The notes under the pieces: generated by a model
What the model was told of the DNA's origin: nothing
The model's input: only the letters and a program-made list of their open reading frames with translations
Database searches by the model: none
Made by a program: the position numbers and the translations under genes
NCBI RefSeq assembly: GCF_029626235.1
Contig: NZ_JARUBO010000005.1
Coordinates: 7,040,001 to 7,104,000, forward strand
Length of the DNA stretch: 64,000 bases
Reading direction: 5' to 3'
Source: Micromonospora sp. WMMD1120
GTDB lineage: Bacteria > Actinomycetota > Actinomycetes > Mycobacteriales > Micromonosporaceae
In this document: positions 34,172 to 44,026 of the stretch, piece after piece
How the letters are laid out: each line of letters starts with the position of its first letter
How positions within the stretch are numbered: the stretch's first letter is position 1

Positions 34172-34251
34172 GTGATCGACTCGGGTTTCCGGGAAACCGG
34201 GGCATCCCGCGCGCCGGAAGGCCCGACTTCCAGGGACCCCGAGTGGATCAC
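34172..34251. repeat. Palindromic element copy B (hairpin element 6)
   Basis: Same element as copy A, differing by one inserted G in TTTCCGGGAAACC and one substitution (CATCCC for CATCCT). The preceding GGACAGGCGAC is also duplicated, so the direct repeat unit covers about 92 bp. Confidence 0.85.
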
Positions 34252-34438
34252 GTGCGTGGGCAGGGTCGTGGGCTGCCCGGATGGGGTGTTCGTCCGGTTT
34301 GCCGGGCCGTGTCCCGTGGGCGGGGCCACCCGGGCGGTGGAATCCCCGCCGGGTTGAGGTCGTTATACCTGGCACGCCGCCGCGACTGGTAGGTCGATGG
34401 CGCGGGGCAGCCGGCGGGAACACCGGCCAGGCCGCCTC

Positions 34439-34533
34439 GGTTACACCCCCGGACGCCGGCTGACCCCGGTTACACCCCCCGGACGCCGGCTGACCGCGCC
34501 CGGTTACACCCCCCGGACGCCGGCCACCCGCGC
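34439..34533 (+). repeat. Tandem repeat of about 28-35 bp, three copies
   Basis: GGTTACACCCCC(C)GGACGCC recurs at 34439, 34468 and 34502, each followed by GGCTGACC or GGCCACCC. This is a short minisatellite in the 706-bp gene-free gap between the 59-residue gene and the C39 peptidase. Confidence 0.75.
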
Positions 34534-34706
34534 CCGTCGCACCATCCGGGCCCGGGAATGAGCCCCGGTCGGGTGTCGTTGCACAGGGTCCCGATGCCGG
34601 CCCCACCGCAGGGCCGCCGGGCGCCAGCACCGATCTTCCCCCGCACGCCCCCCCGATCACAGCGTGCGGGTTCTTTCCCCCGAATGAAGCAGAGGAGCAC
34701 GCCATC

Positions 34707-35369
34707 ATGCGTACCGATCTGATTCGTAGGACCGCTCTGACCGCTGCCGGTCTCGCGTTCACCGGTGGGGCCATCGTCGGCCCCGTCACGACCGCGTTCG
34801 CCGCGCAGAGCACCGCCAGGCCCACCACCCAGACGGTCGCCGACCGTCAGGGGCATGGTGAGCGTCAGCTCGGCGTGCGCTACGAGGCGCAGCCGAACTT
34901 CTACTACTGCGGCCCGGCCGCTGCCCGTAACGCGCTGAGTGTGCAGGGCAAGGACATCAGCGTGGACGCGATGGCCAAGGAGATGGGCACGACCGAGGCC
35001 GGCACGAACTCGATCAACGACATCACGCCGGTGTTGAACAAGGAGACCGGTAAGGCCGACGCGTACCACTCGGTCGAGATCAGCAAGCCCGACGCCGACG
35101 CGGCGCAGACCGACACGCTGCGCGCCGACATCGTCAAGACCGTCGACGACGGTCGGGCAGTGGTGGCCAACATCGCCGGCACCACCACCGACACCGACGG
35201 CAACACGCACTCGTTCGAGGGCGGGCACTACATCAGCGTCACCGGCTACCGCGACAACGGCAACGTCGTCACGATCGCCGACTCCGCCGACCCGGACACC
35301 GCCTCCTACCAGATCACCGTCGAGCACCTCGCCGACTGGATCGCCACCCGCGGCTACGCCACCAGCTAA
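34707..35369 (+). CDS. Secreted C39-like cysteine peptidase
   Basis: A 220-residue exported protein with a signal peptide (residues 1-33, ending TAFA) and a peptidase C39-like domain. The nucleophile Cys is in FYYCGPAAARNAL (about residue 69), the His in FEGGHYISVTGY (about 172) and the Asp in VVTIADSADPD (about 190). It is a single-domain protein without transporter parts, so it likely acts alone outside the cell rather than as a bacteriocin exporter. AGAGGAG lies about 10 nt upstream of the ATG. A terminator follows 10 bp after the stop. Confidence 0.82.
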   Translation: MRTDLIRRTALTAAGLAFTGGAIVGPVTTAFAAQSTARPTTQTVADRQGHGERQLGVRYEAQPNFYYCGPAAARNALSVQGKDISVDAMAKEMGTTEAGTNSINDITPVLNKETGKADAYHSVEISKPDADAAQTDTLRADIVKTVDDGRAVVANIAGTTTDTDGNTHSFEGGHYISVTGYRDNGNVVTIADSADPDTASYQITVEHLADWIATRGYATS

Positions 35370-35379
35370 GCACCACCAC

Positions 35380-35413
35380 GAAGGGCCGGACCCCACCCGG
35401 GGCCCGGCCCTTC
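35380..35413. terminator. Terminator between C39 peptidase and DedA genes
   Basis: GAAGGGCCGG and CCGGCCCTTC arms with a 14-nt loop, lying between two convergent genes. Confidence 0.8.
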
Positions 35414-35427
35414 GCCGTGTTCAGGCC

Positions 35428-36126
35428 TCAGTGCTCGCCGCCCGCGCGGACCGACCCGACGGCGGGGGCCGCCGCGGCGGCCTCGACGGCGGGGCCGACG
35501 TCGTTCGACTCCGAAGCCGACGACTCCGCCCGGTGTGCGCGTCGGCGCAGCCACCAGGTGCTGCCGAGCCCGGCGAGCACCGCGAGGACCAGCCCGGCCC
35601 AGGAGATGTCCTTCAGCCAGTGCTCGGCCGCCCGGCCGACCGAGTAGAGCAGGTACGTCGTGCCGAAGGCCCAGACCAACCCGCCGGCCGCGTTGGCCAC
35701 CAGGAACCGCCGGTACGGCACGTGCAGCGCCCCGGCGAGCGGACCGGCCAGGATCCGCAGCAGCGCGACGAACCGGCCGAAGAAGACCGCCCAGACACCG
35801 TGCCGGGCGAAGCTCTGCTCGGCGCGGGCGAGCTGGGCCGGGCCGAGGTGCTTGGGGAATCGGCGACCGAGCCGGGCGAGCAGTGGACGACCACCTCGCC
35901 GGCCGACGGCGTACCCCACGGAGTCACCGACGATCGCGCCGAAGGCCGCGGCGGCGGCCACCCACTCGGGCTCCACGACGCCGGTGGCGGCCAGCAGGGC
36001 GGAGCTGACCAGGACGATCTCGCCGGGCAGCGGGACGCCCATGCTCTCCACGCCGATCACCCCGGCGACGATCAGGTAGACCACGCCCGGAGGCAGCGCC
36101 GAGAGCCAGTGCTGAACGTCGACCAC
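35428..36126 (-). CDS. DedA-family membrane protein
   Basis: A 232-residue polytopic protein with the DedA pattern: GVIGVESMGVPLPGEIVLVSSALLAATG, GAIVGDSVGYAVGRRGGRPLL and VVFFGRFVALLRILAGPLAGALHVPYRRF, the Glu and the FxGRFxxxxR motif being typical. DedA proteins act as lipid flippases or scramblases or maintain proton motive force. About five helices are visible. The last 35 residues are Ala/Ser-rich and disordered. GTG 36126 follows GGAAGG. Confidence 0.85.
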   Translation of the reverse strand: MVDVQHWLSALPPGVVYLIVAGVIGVESMGVPLPGEIVLVSSALLAATGVVEPEWVAAAAAFGAIVGDSVGYAVGRRGGRPLLARLGRRFPKHLGPAQLARAEQSFARHGVWAVFFGRFVALLRILAGPLAGALHVPYRRFLVANAAGGLVWAFGTTYLLYSVGRAAEHWLKDISWAGLVLAVLAGLGSTWWLRRRAHRAESSASESNDVGPAVEAAAAAPAVGSVRAGGEH

Positions 36127-36236
36127 CCGGCACCCCTTCCGATCCGACCCCCGACCCTACCCCGCTGGCCCGACCACCAGGGGCCACCGTGAAGCGGCCC
36201 GGACCGCCCGGGCGTGACGTCGGGTTGCGCAGATAG

Positions 36237-36257
36237 CAAGACGGACGTACGGTTTTG
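36237..36257. promoter_or_regulatory. TetR-box-like sequence upstream of aconitase
   Basis: CAAGACGGACGTACGGTTTTG resembles the 20-bp palindrome CAAGCCGTACGTACGGTTTG found between the amidohydrolase and TetR genes at 53955-53974, differing by two substitutions and one inserted T. It lies about 106 bp upstream of the aconitase GTG. Regulation by the TetR protein of this window is a guess. Confidence 0.3.
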
Positions 36258-36363
36258 TTGGGAGCGGAATCGGCGGTAAGTGTCACCTAACTTCGGCGGC
36301 ACCCCGACCGGTGCGACAGACTGCTCAGGACTACTCACGGTCGCTGGTGTGAAGGAGTACGAC

Positions 36364-39201
<2,838 letters not shown>

Positions 39202-39216
39202 CGTACCGACGTCACC

Positions 39217-39250
39217 GGGCTCCCTCCCCGCTCCGGCGGGGAGGGAGCCC
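39217..39250. terminator. Terminator after aconitase
   Basis: Perfect 14-bp stem GGGCTCCCTCCCCG / CGGGGAGGGAGCCC with a 6-nt loop, 16 bp past the stop and in front of a convergent gene. Confidence 0.85.
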
Positions 39251-39293
39251 GCGTCGTTTCCGGCTGCGCCGTGGTTGGCGGGGACCTGCTCGT

Positions 39294-39728
39294 CTAGCGG
39301 AGCCTGAGTGCGACAGCGCGGGCCTCCTCGTCGGTCAGGGGCAGGAACCAGAGGAAGCGGCGGACGATGGCGACCGGATCGGGGCCGCCCGGCTGGCCGC
39401 GCAGGTCGCGGATCGCCCGGCGGGTGATCCGGGAGAACTCGGGGATCAGGGTCGCGCGGCGAGCGGCGTCCGTGGGGGTCGCTCGCAACGCGGGGCAGGG
39501 CCAGTCGTGACCGCAGGCGTCACACGTCCAGAGTGGGCCGTCGGCGGTGTGCGCGGCCGGCGGGCCGCACCGGGGCCGCCAGCGTGATTCGGGTACGACG
39601 TTCGCCGCGCGGCCCGGGCCACGGTACGGAGGGTGCCGAGGCCCGGTCGGTCCGGCGCTGGTCGTACGGGGCGGGACCGGTCGACTGCCGGGCCGATGGG
39701 GACCGTTGCAGGGTTTGTCGTCGGGCAT
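39294..39728 (-). CDS. Conserved actinobacterial protein with CxxC...WPC motif
   Basis: A 144-residue protein, Pro/Arg-rich in its first half, then TCDACGHDWPCPALRA (about residues 69-84), which resembles a treble-clef zinc-binding start, and a C-terminal helical part ending FLWFLPLTDEEARAVALRLR. It is divergent from an XRE regulator pair across 113 bp, a common arrangement in streptomycetes and Micromonospora. Homologues are, from memory, sometimes called flavin reductase; nothing here supports that. ATG 39728 is chosen because AGGAA lies about 8-10 nt upstream. Confidence 0.6.
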   Translation of the reverse strand: MPDDKPCNGPHRPGSRPVPPRTTSAGPTGPRHPPYRGPGRAANVVPESRWRPRCGPPAAHTADGPLWTCDACGHDWPCPALRATPTDAARRATLIPEFSRITRRAIRDLRGQPGGPDPVAIVRRFLWFLPLTDEEARAVALRLR

Positions 39729-39841
39729 CCCGTGCTTCCTCTCGATGCTGTCTACACAGCACCCTGCCGAGGGTTGCCAACCGATCACACCGCGTATGAC
39801 TATTACCCTCCAACGTCTGGAACGTTCTGAGGGGTCTGAGG

Positions 39842-40609
39842 ATGAATCGAGCCGTACAGGCGGCGATGGCCGAGAGAGGCCACACAGCCGACAGCCTCGC
39901 TGCTCAGGTCGGCGTCGATCCGAAGACGGCGGCGAAGTGGGCGAGCACGGGACGAATTCCTCAGACGCGTCATCGCGCGCGGGTGGCCGAGCTGCTCGGT
40001 CGGAACGTCGACGAGCTGTGGCCCGACGCGCTGAAGCGGCGTACGCCCGCCTGGTTCCGCCCCTGGGCCGAGATCGAGCGCGAGGCGCTGTCACTGCGAT
40101 CGTTCCAGCTCACATGGATTCCGGGGCTTCTACAGACCAAGGCGTACGCGTTGGCGACGCTGGTCGGTGAGGCGCTGACGCCGGCCGAGGCCGACGATCT
40201 CGCCGAGGCACGACTGAGTCGACAGGCCGTCCTGCGCCGGGAACGCCCGCCGCTGCTCGTCGCGGTCCTCGACGAGGCAATCCTGCGGCGCACCCTCGAC
40301 GGCGACCGGGCCCTGATGCGGGAGCAGTGCGAGCGGCTGGCCGAGCAGGCCGCCCTGCCGAACGTGTCGGTCTTCGTCGTGCCCGCCGACGTCGGCATGT
40401 ACCCGGGCCTCGGCGGCCCGTTCACAGTGGCCGAGATGCCGGACGGCGCGCGGGTCGCGCACGTCGACAGCCAGGCGCAGGCGCAGCTCATCGACAAGGT
40501 TGCCGACGTTGCTACGCTCGACCGACGGTGGGAACGCATCCGGGACAGCGCCCTGTCGCGGGCGCAGTCCCTCAACCTCATCAGGGAAGCGGCAGCCTCA
40601 TGGACCTGA
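39842..40609 (+). CDS. XRE-family regulator with DUF5753 domain
   Basis: A 255-residue regulator with an N-terminal helix-turn-helix (about 10-55: SLAAQVGVDPKTAAKWASTGRIP) and a C-terminal DUF5753 domain (WIPGLLQTKAYALATL, VLDEAILRR, VSVFVVPADVGMYPGLGGPFTV). It belongs to the WhiJ-like regulators, which work with small DUF397 partners; its stop overlaps the DUF397 start by 10 nt. The upstream 113-bp region includes ACCCTGCCGAGGGT (39761-39774), a short inverted repeat that could be its operator. Confidence 0.85.
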   Translation: MNRAVQAAMAERGHTADSLAAQVGVDPKTAAKWASTGRIPQTRHRARVAELLGRNVDELWPDALKRRTPAWFRPWAEIEREALSLRSFQLTWIPGLLQTKAYALATLVGEALTPAEADDLAEARLSRQAVLRRERPPLLVAVLDEAILRRTLDGDRALMREQCERLAEQAALPNVSVFVVPADVGMYPGLGGPFTVAEMPDGARVAHVDSQAQAQLIDKVADVATLDRRWERIRDSALSRAQSLNLIREAAASWT

Positions 40610-40788
40610 CCGGCGCTCGGTGGCGCAAGAGCAGCAAGAGTGGCAACAACGGCGGCGACTGTGTCGAGGTCGCCGACAACCTCGCGGGCGTCATCGGCGT
40701 ACGCGACTCCAAGGACCCGGCCGGTCCGGCGCTCGCCTTCGACCCGGCGGCCTGGTCCCGATTCCTGGAGATGGCCAAGCGCGGCTGA
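40600..40788 (+). CDS. DUF397 small partner protein
   Basis: A 62-residue protein with the DUF397 pattern WRKSSKSGNNGGDCVEVA...VIGVRDSKDPAGPALAFDPAAWSRFL. DUF397 proteins pair with WhiJ-type XRE regulators in actinomycetes, and some pairs behave as toxin-antitoxin-like modules. It overlaps the XRE gene by 10 nt, with AGGGAAG upstream of the ATG. Confidence 0.9.
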   Translation: MDLTGARWRKSSKSGNNGGDCVEVADNLAGVIGVRDSKDPAGPALAFDPAAWSRFLEMAKRG

Positions 40789-40815
40789 ACCCCTGAGCTT
40801 CACCGTGCCGCCCCT

Positions 40816-42111
40816 CTAGGGTGCGAGTTCGGCCGCCCGGTCCAGCAGCGCCCGGCGCTCGACCGCCGAGCCCACCATGGCCGCCGCCTCCCGGAACAGC
40901 GCGGCGGCTCCACGTCGGTCCCCCTGCCGGGCCACCAGGTCGGCCTGCACCGCCACGGCCAGCGGGTGGCCGTCCAGACCGCCGCCGGCCCGCGCCGCGT
41001 CGAGCAGCGCGAGCCCGACCGCCGGCCCGTACGCGTAGCCGTGCGCCACCGCCCGGTTGAGCGCGATCACCGGCGACCGCTGGAGGTTGCTCAGCGCGTC
41101 GTACGCCCGCGCGATCGTCGGCCAGTCGGTGGCCCCGGCGTCGGCCGCGGTGGCGTGGCACGCCGCGATGCGGGCCTGCCACGCGTACACCCCGTCGTGG
41201 CGTACCCGATCGAGGGCGGCCAGGCCCTCGGCGATGGCGGCGCGGTCCCACCGGGCCCGGTCCTGCCTGTCGAGGGTGAGCAGGTTGCCGGCGGCGTCGC
41301 GGCGGGCGTCCCGACGGGAGTGCTGCAACAGCACCAACGCCAGCAGCGCGGCCACCTCGGACTGCTCGGGCATCAGCCGGTCGAGCAGCCGGGCCAGCCG
41401 GACCGCCTCGGCGGCGAACACCGGCTCGCCGTCGTTGACGTAGCCCCTGGTGAACAGCAGGTACACCACGGCGAGGACGCCGGGTAGCCGCTCGGTCAGC
41501 GCCGGTCCGCTGGGCACCCGGTACGGGATGCCCGCCTGCGCGATGCGGGTGCGGGCGCGGGTCAGCCGGCGGGTCATCGTCGACTCGCTGACCAACAGCA
41601 GACGGGCGATGTCGGCGGTCGGCACACCGCAGACGGTGCGTAGCGTCAACGCCACCCGGGCCTCCAGCGCGAGCGCCGGGTGGCAGCAGGTGAAGACGAG
41701 CCGCAGCCGGTCGTCCACCACGTCCGGCGGCGCCTCCGGCTCGCCCGTGCCGGCCGGCGTGAGCACCGCCAGGTCGTGCAGCTTGCGACGCTCGACGGTG
41801 GCTCGGCGCAGCACGTCGACAGCCCGGTTACGGGCCACCGTCAGCAGCCAGCCGCCCGGGTTGGCCGGCACCCCGTCGGCGGGCCACCGCTCCAGGGCCA
41901 CTGTCAACGCCTCCTGGGCGCAGTCCTCGGCCAACGCCCAGTCCCCGGTCACCCGGATCAGGGTCGCGACCATCCGGGGGTACGCCTCGACGCCGGCCGC
42001 CGCGACGGCTCGCGCGGCCACGGCCGCCGGGTCGTCGGGAGACCGGTCACCGGGGCGGAGCGCGCCGGCCGACGCGCGGGTGTGCGTCGGCCGGCGTTGC
42101 GAGGTGGACAC
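40816..42111 (-). CDS. ECF42-type sigma factor with long C-terminal extension
   Basis: A 431-residue extracytoplasmic-function sigma factor. The sigma2 region (AEDCAQEALTVALERWPADGVPANPGGWLLTVARNRAVDVLRR) and sigma4 (VPTADIARLLLVSESTMTRRLTRARTRI) are followed by a C-terminal domain of about 230 residues with helical TPR-like repeats. Such long ECFs belong to the ECF42 group, usually beside a DGPF/YCII protein; here that gene ends 4 bp upstream. There is no anti-sigma factor. The extension is thought to be the regulatory part in this group. Confidence 0.88.
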   Translation of the reverse strand: MSTSQRRPTHTRASAGALRPGDRSPDDPAAVAARAVAAAGVEAYPRMVATLIRVTGDWALAEDCAQEALTVALERWPADGVPANPGGWLLTVARNRAVDVLRRATVERRKLHDLAVLTPAGTGEPEAPPDVVDDRLRLVFTCCHPALALEARVALTLRTVCGVPTADIARLLLVSESTMTRRLTRARTRIAQAGIPYRVPSGPALTERLPGVLAVVYLLFTRGYVNDGEPVFAAEAVRLARLLDRLMPEQSEVAALLALVLLQHSRRDARRDAAGNLLTLDRQDRARWDRAAIAEGLAALDRVRHDGVYAWQARIAACHATAADAGATDWPTIARAYDALSNLQRSPVIALNRAVAHGYAYGPAVGLALLDAARAGGGLDGHPLAVAVQADLVARQGDRRGAAALFREAAAMVGSAVERRALLDRAAELAP

Positions 42112-42115
42112 GCCG

Positions 42116-42451
42116 TCAGTCGGGCAGGTCCGCGAACGGGCGCAGCTCGATCCGGCCCTCCCGGGCCATCGGGTGGGTCCGCGCGACCTCGATCGCCTCG
42201 TCCAGGTCGGCGCAGTCGAGCAGGTCGAAGCCGACGATCACCTCGGTGGTCTCCGCGAACGGCCCCTCCGAGACGAGCAGCGCGCCGTCCCGGACCCGGA
42301 CGGTGGTGGCCGCGCTGGTCGGCGCGAGCGCGTCGCCGGTCAGGCGGCGTCCCCGGGCGTCGTTCTCCGCCACCCACTTGTGGATGTCGGGCAGCTCGGT
42401 GGGGTCGGTGTCCGGCTCGGTGTCACTGCACACGAACATCATGTACTTCAT
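42116..42451 (-). CDS. YCII/DGPF-domain protein
   Basis: A 111-residue dimeric ferredoxin-like-fold protein. It starts MKYMMFVCSDTEPD, and has LLVSEGPFAETTEVIVGFDLLDCADLDEAIEVA; the family name motif DGPF appears here as EGPF. It is encoded just before the ECF42 sigma factor in the same operon, the standard pairing for this group. Its biochemical function is not settled; a sensory or catalytic link to the sigma factor is inferred from the pairing. Confidence 0.88.
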   Translation of the reverse strand: MKYMMFVCSDTEPDTDPTELPDIHKWVAENDARGRRLTGDALAPTSAATTVRVRDGALLVSEGPFAETTEVIVGFDLLDCADLDEAIEVARTHPMAREGRIELRPFADLPD

Positions 42452-42535
42452 CTGGTGCTCCCTGATCTTCTCGGAGTGTCACCAGCATGACGATCGGCGC
42501 AGGCCGTTCCGGACACCTCCCCCGAAAAACCTCGG

Positions 42536-43147
42536 TCAGTCTCCGCTGGCGGCGCGGCGGCGCGCCTCGCGGGTCTTCATGGCGTGCTCCATCAACGTGA
42601 CGAGCACCTCCTTGCTGGACTCCCGCTTGCGGGCGTCGCAGAGCAGCACCGGCACCCCCGGGTCCAGGTTCAGCGCGGCCTGCACCTCGTCGAGCCGGTA
42701 CTTCCGGGCGCCCTCGAAGCAGTTCACCGCGACCACGAACGGCGTGCCCCGGCCCTCGAAGTAGTCGATCGACGGGAAGCAGTCGGCGAGCCTGCGGGTG
42801 TCGGCCAGCACCACGGCGCCGATCGCGCCGAGGGCCAGCTCGTCCCAGACGAACCAGAACCGGTCCTGACCCGGCGTACCGAACAGGTACAGCACCAGGT
42901 CCTCGCTGATGGTGATCCGACCGAAGTCCATGGCCACCGTGGTGGTGGTCTTGCCCTCCACGCCGGACAGGTCGTCGATGCCGACCCCCGATTCGGTCAA
43001 CACCTCCTCGGTGCGCAGCGGCCGGGTCTCGCTGACCGCGCCGACCATGGTCGTCTTGCCCACGCCGAAGCCGCCGGCGACCAGGATCTTGATCGCGGTG
43101 GGCAGTGGGGTCGCTCCCGCCGGCCGGTCAGAGTGCCCGTAGTCCAT
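42536..43147 (-). CDS. cvnD: Conservon GTPase (CvnD-like)
   Basis: A 203-residue small Ras-like GTP-binding protein: P-loop GGFGVGKTT, a Thr-rich switch I region and GTPGQDRFWF (switch II). It is the last gene of the four-gene conservon, overlapping the DUF742 gene by 20 nt. Conservon GTPases form membrane-associated complexes with the kinase-like and roadblock proteins, and resemble a eukaryote-like G-protein system. The C-terminus lacks a lipidation motif. Confidence 0.9.
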   Translation of the reverse strand: MDYGHSDRPAGATPLPTAIKILVAGGFGVGKTTMVGAVSETRPLRTEEVLTESGVGIDDLSGVEGKTTTTVAMDFGRITISEDLVLYLFGTPGQDRFWFVWDELALGAIGAVVLADTRRLADCFPSIDYFEGRGTPFVVAVNCFEGARKYRLDEVQAALNLDPGVPVLLCDARKRESSKEVLVTLMEHAMKTREARRRAASGD

Positions 43148-43514
43148 TGATTACCGCCTCGAAGATGCTGTTGTCGGGAAGACCGGCCGTGGTCTGCGGC
43201 TCGCGGACCTGCACCAGGCTGCGGGCCGCCAGGTCGCCAAGGAGCACCCGGATGGTGCCCACCGGCAGGTCGAGATGGGCGGCGATCTCGGCGACGGACT
43301 GTATGCGCTGACACAGCCCGACGATCGCCACATGCTCCGGACCGATGCCGACCTCCGGCGTGACCTCAGCGCGGGTCGCGGTGACCAGGGAGATCAGATC
43401 GAACGTGCCGGTGACCGGTCGGGCCCTACCGCGGGTCACCGCGTACGGGCGCACGACCGGACCCGCATGGTCATCCACCCACTGGTGGTCTGCGGACTCC
43501 CCCTGGACCGTCAT
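43128..43514 (-). CDS. cvnC: DUF742 protein (CvnC-like)
   Basis: A 128-residue protein with a DUF742 winged-helix core (VRPYAVTRGRARPVTGTFDLISLVTA, IVGLCQRIQSVAEIAAHLDLPVGTIRVLLGDLAARSLV, and a final INGLRAL). It is the third conservon member, five bp after the roadblock gene and overlapping the GTPase gene. It probably connects the roadblock and GTPase subunits; DNA binding is possible but not shown. Confidence 0.9.
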   Translation of the reverse strand: MTVQGESADHQWVDDHAGPVVRPYAVTRGRARPVTGTFDLISLVTATRAEVTPEVGIGPEHVAIVGLCQRIQSVAEIAAHLDLPVGTIRVLLGDLAARSLVQVREPQTTAGLPDNSIFEAVINGLRAL

Positions 43515-43519
43515 CGCCG

Positions 43520-43939
43520 CTACCTCTCGCCGGCCGGTTGCTCTGTGCGGGACGGGGACGCGACGTACTTGCCGACGCGGGTCACCAGCATCGCCATCTC
43601 GTAGGCGATGAGGCCGACGTCCGCGTCCTCGCTGGCCAGGACGGCCAGGCAGGCGTTGCGACCGGCCGCGGTGACGAACAGGAACGACGACTGCATCTCG
43701 ATGATGGTCTGCTGCACCTGCCCGCCGCCGAAGCGCTTGCCCGCGCCCCGGGCCAGGCTCTGGATGCCGGCCGCCATCGCTGCGAGGTGCTCGCCGTCGT
43801 CCCGGCTCAACCCCTGGGAGGAGGCCATCAACAGGCCATCGGTGGAGAGCGCGACCGCGTGCTCTGCCTGCTTCACCCGGCCTACCAGGTCATCCAGCAA
43901 CCACGTCAGGTCGGCGCTCGAAGCCGTCTTCTGGGTCAC
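43520..43939 (-). CDS. cvnB: Roadblock/LC7 protein (CvnB-like)
   Basis: A 139-residue roadblock/LC7-domain protein (LTWLLDDLVGRVKQAEHAVALSTDGLLMASSQGLSRDDGEHLAAMAAGIQSLARGAG...). It corresponds to the conservon B component, a likely GTPase-activating or scaffolding partner. It lies 87 bp downstream of the sensor-kinase-like gene and 5 bp upstream of cvnC. Confidence 0.9.
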   Translation of the reverse strand: MTQKTASSADLTWLLDDLVGRVKQAEHAVALSTDGLLMASSQGLSRDDGEHLAAMAAGIQSLARGAGKRFGGGQVQQTIIEMQSSFLFVTAAGRNACLAVLASEDADVGLIAYEMAMLVTRVGKYVASPSRTEQPAGER

Positions 43940-44026
43940 TTCGTCGTCCTCTTCTCGCCCGGCTGTGCGCCGTGTTCGTCTGGGGCATGACCGTCACACG
44001 CGCGGCATCGCGTCGTCTGCGCTCGG

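Noticed and set aside
34707..35369. C39 peptidase as part of a bacteriocin export system
   Set aside because: It is secreted, stands alone, and no transporter or precursor peptide gene is adjacent.
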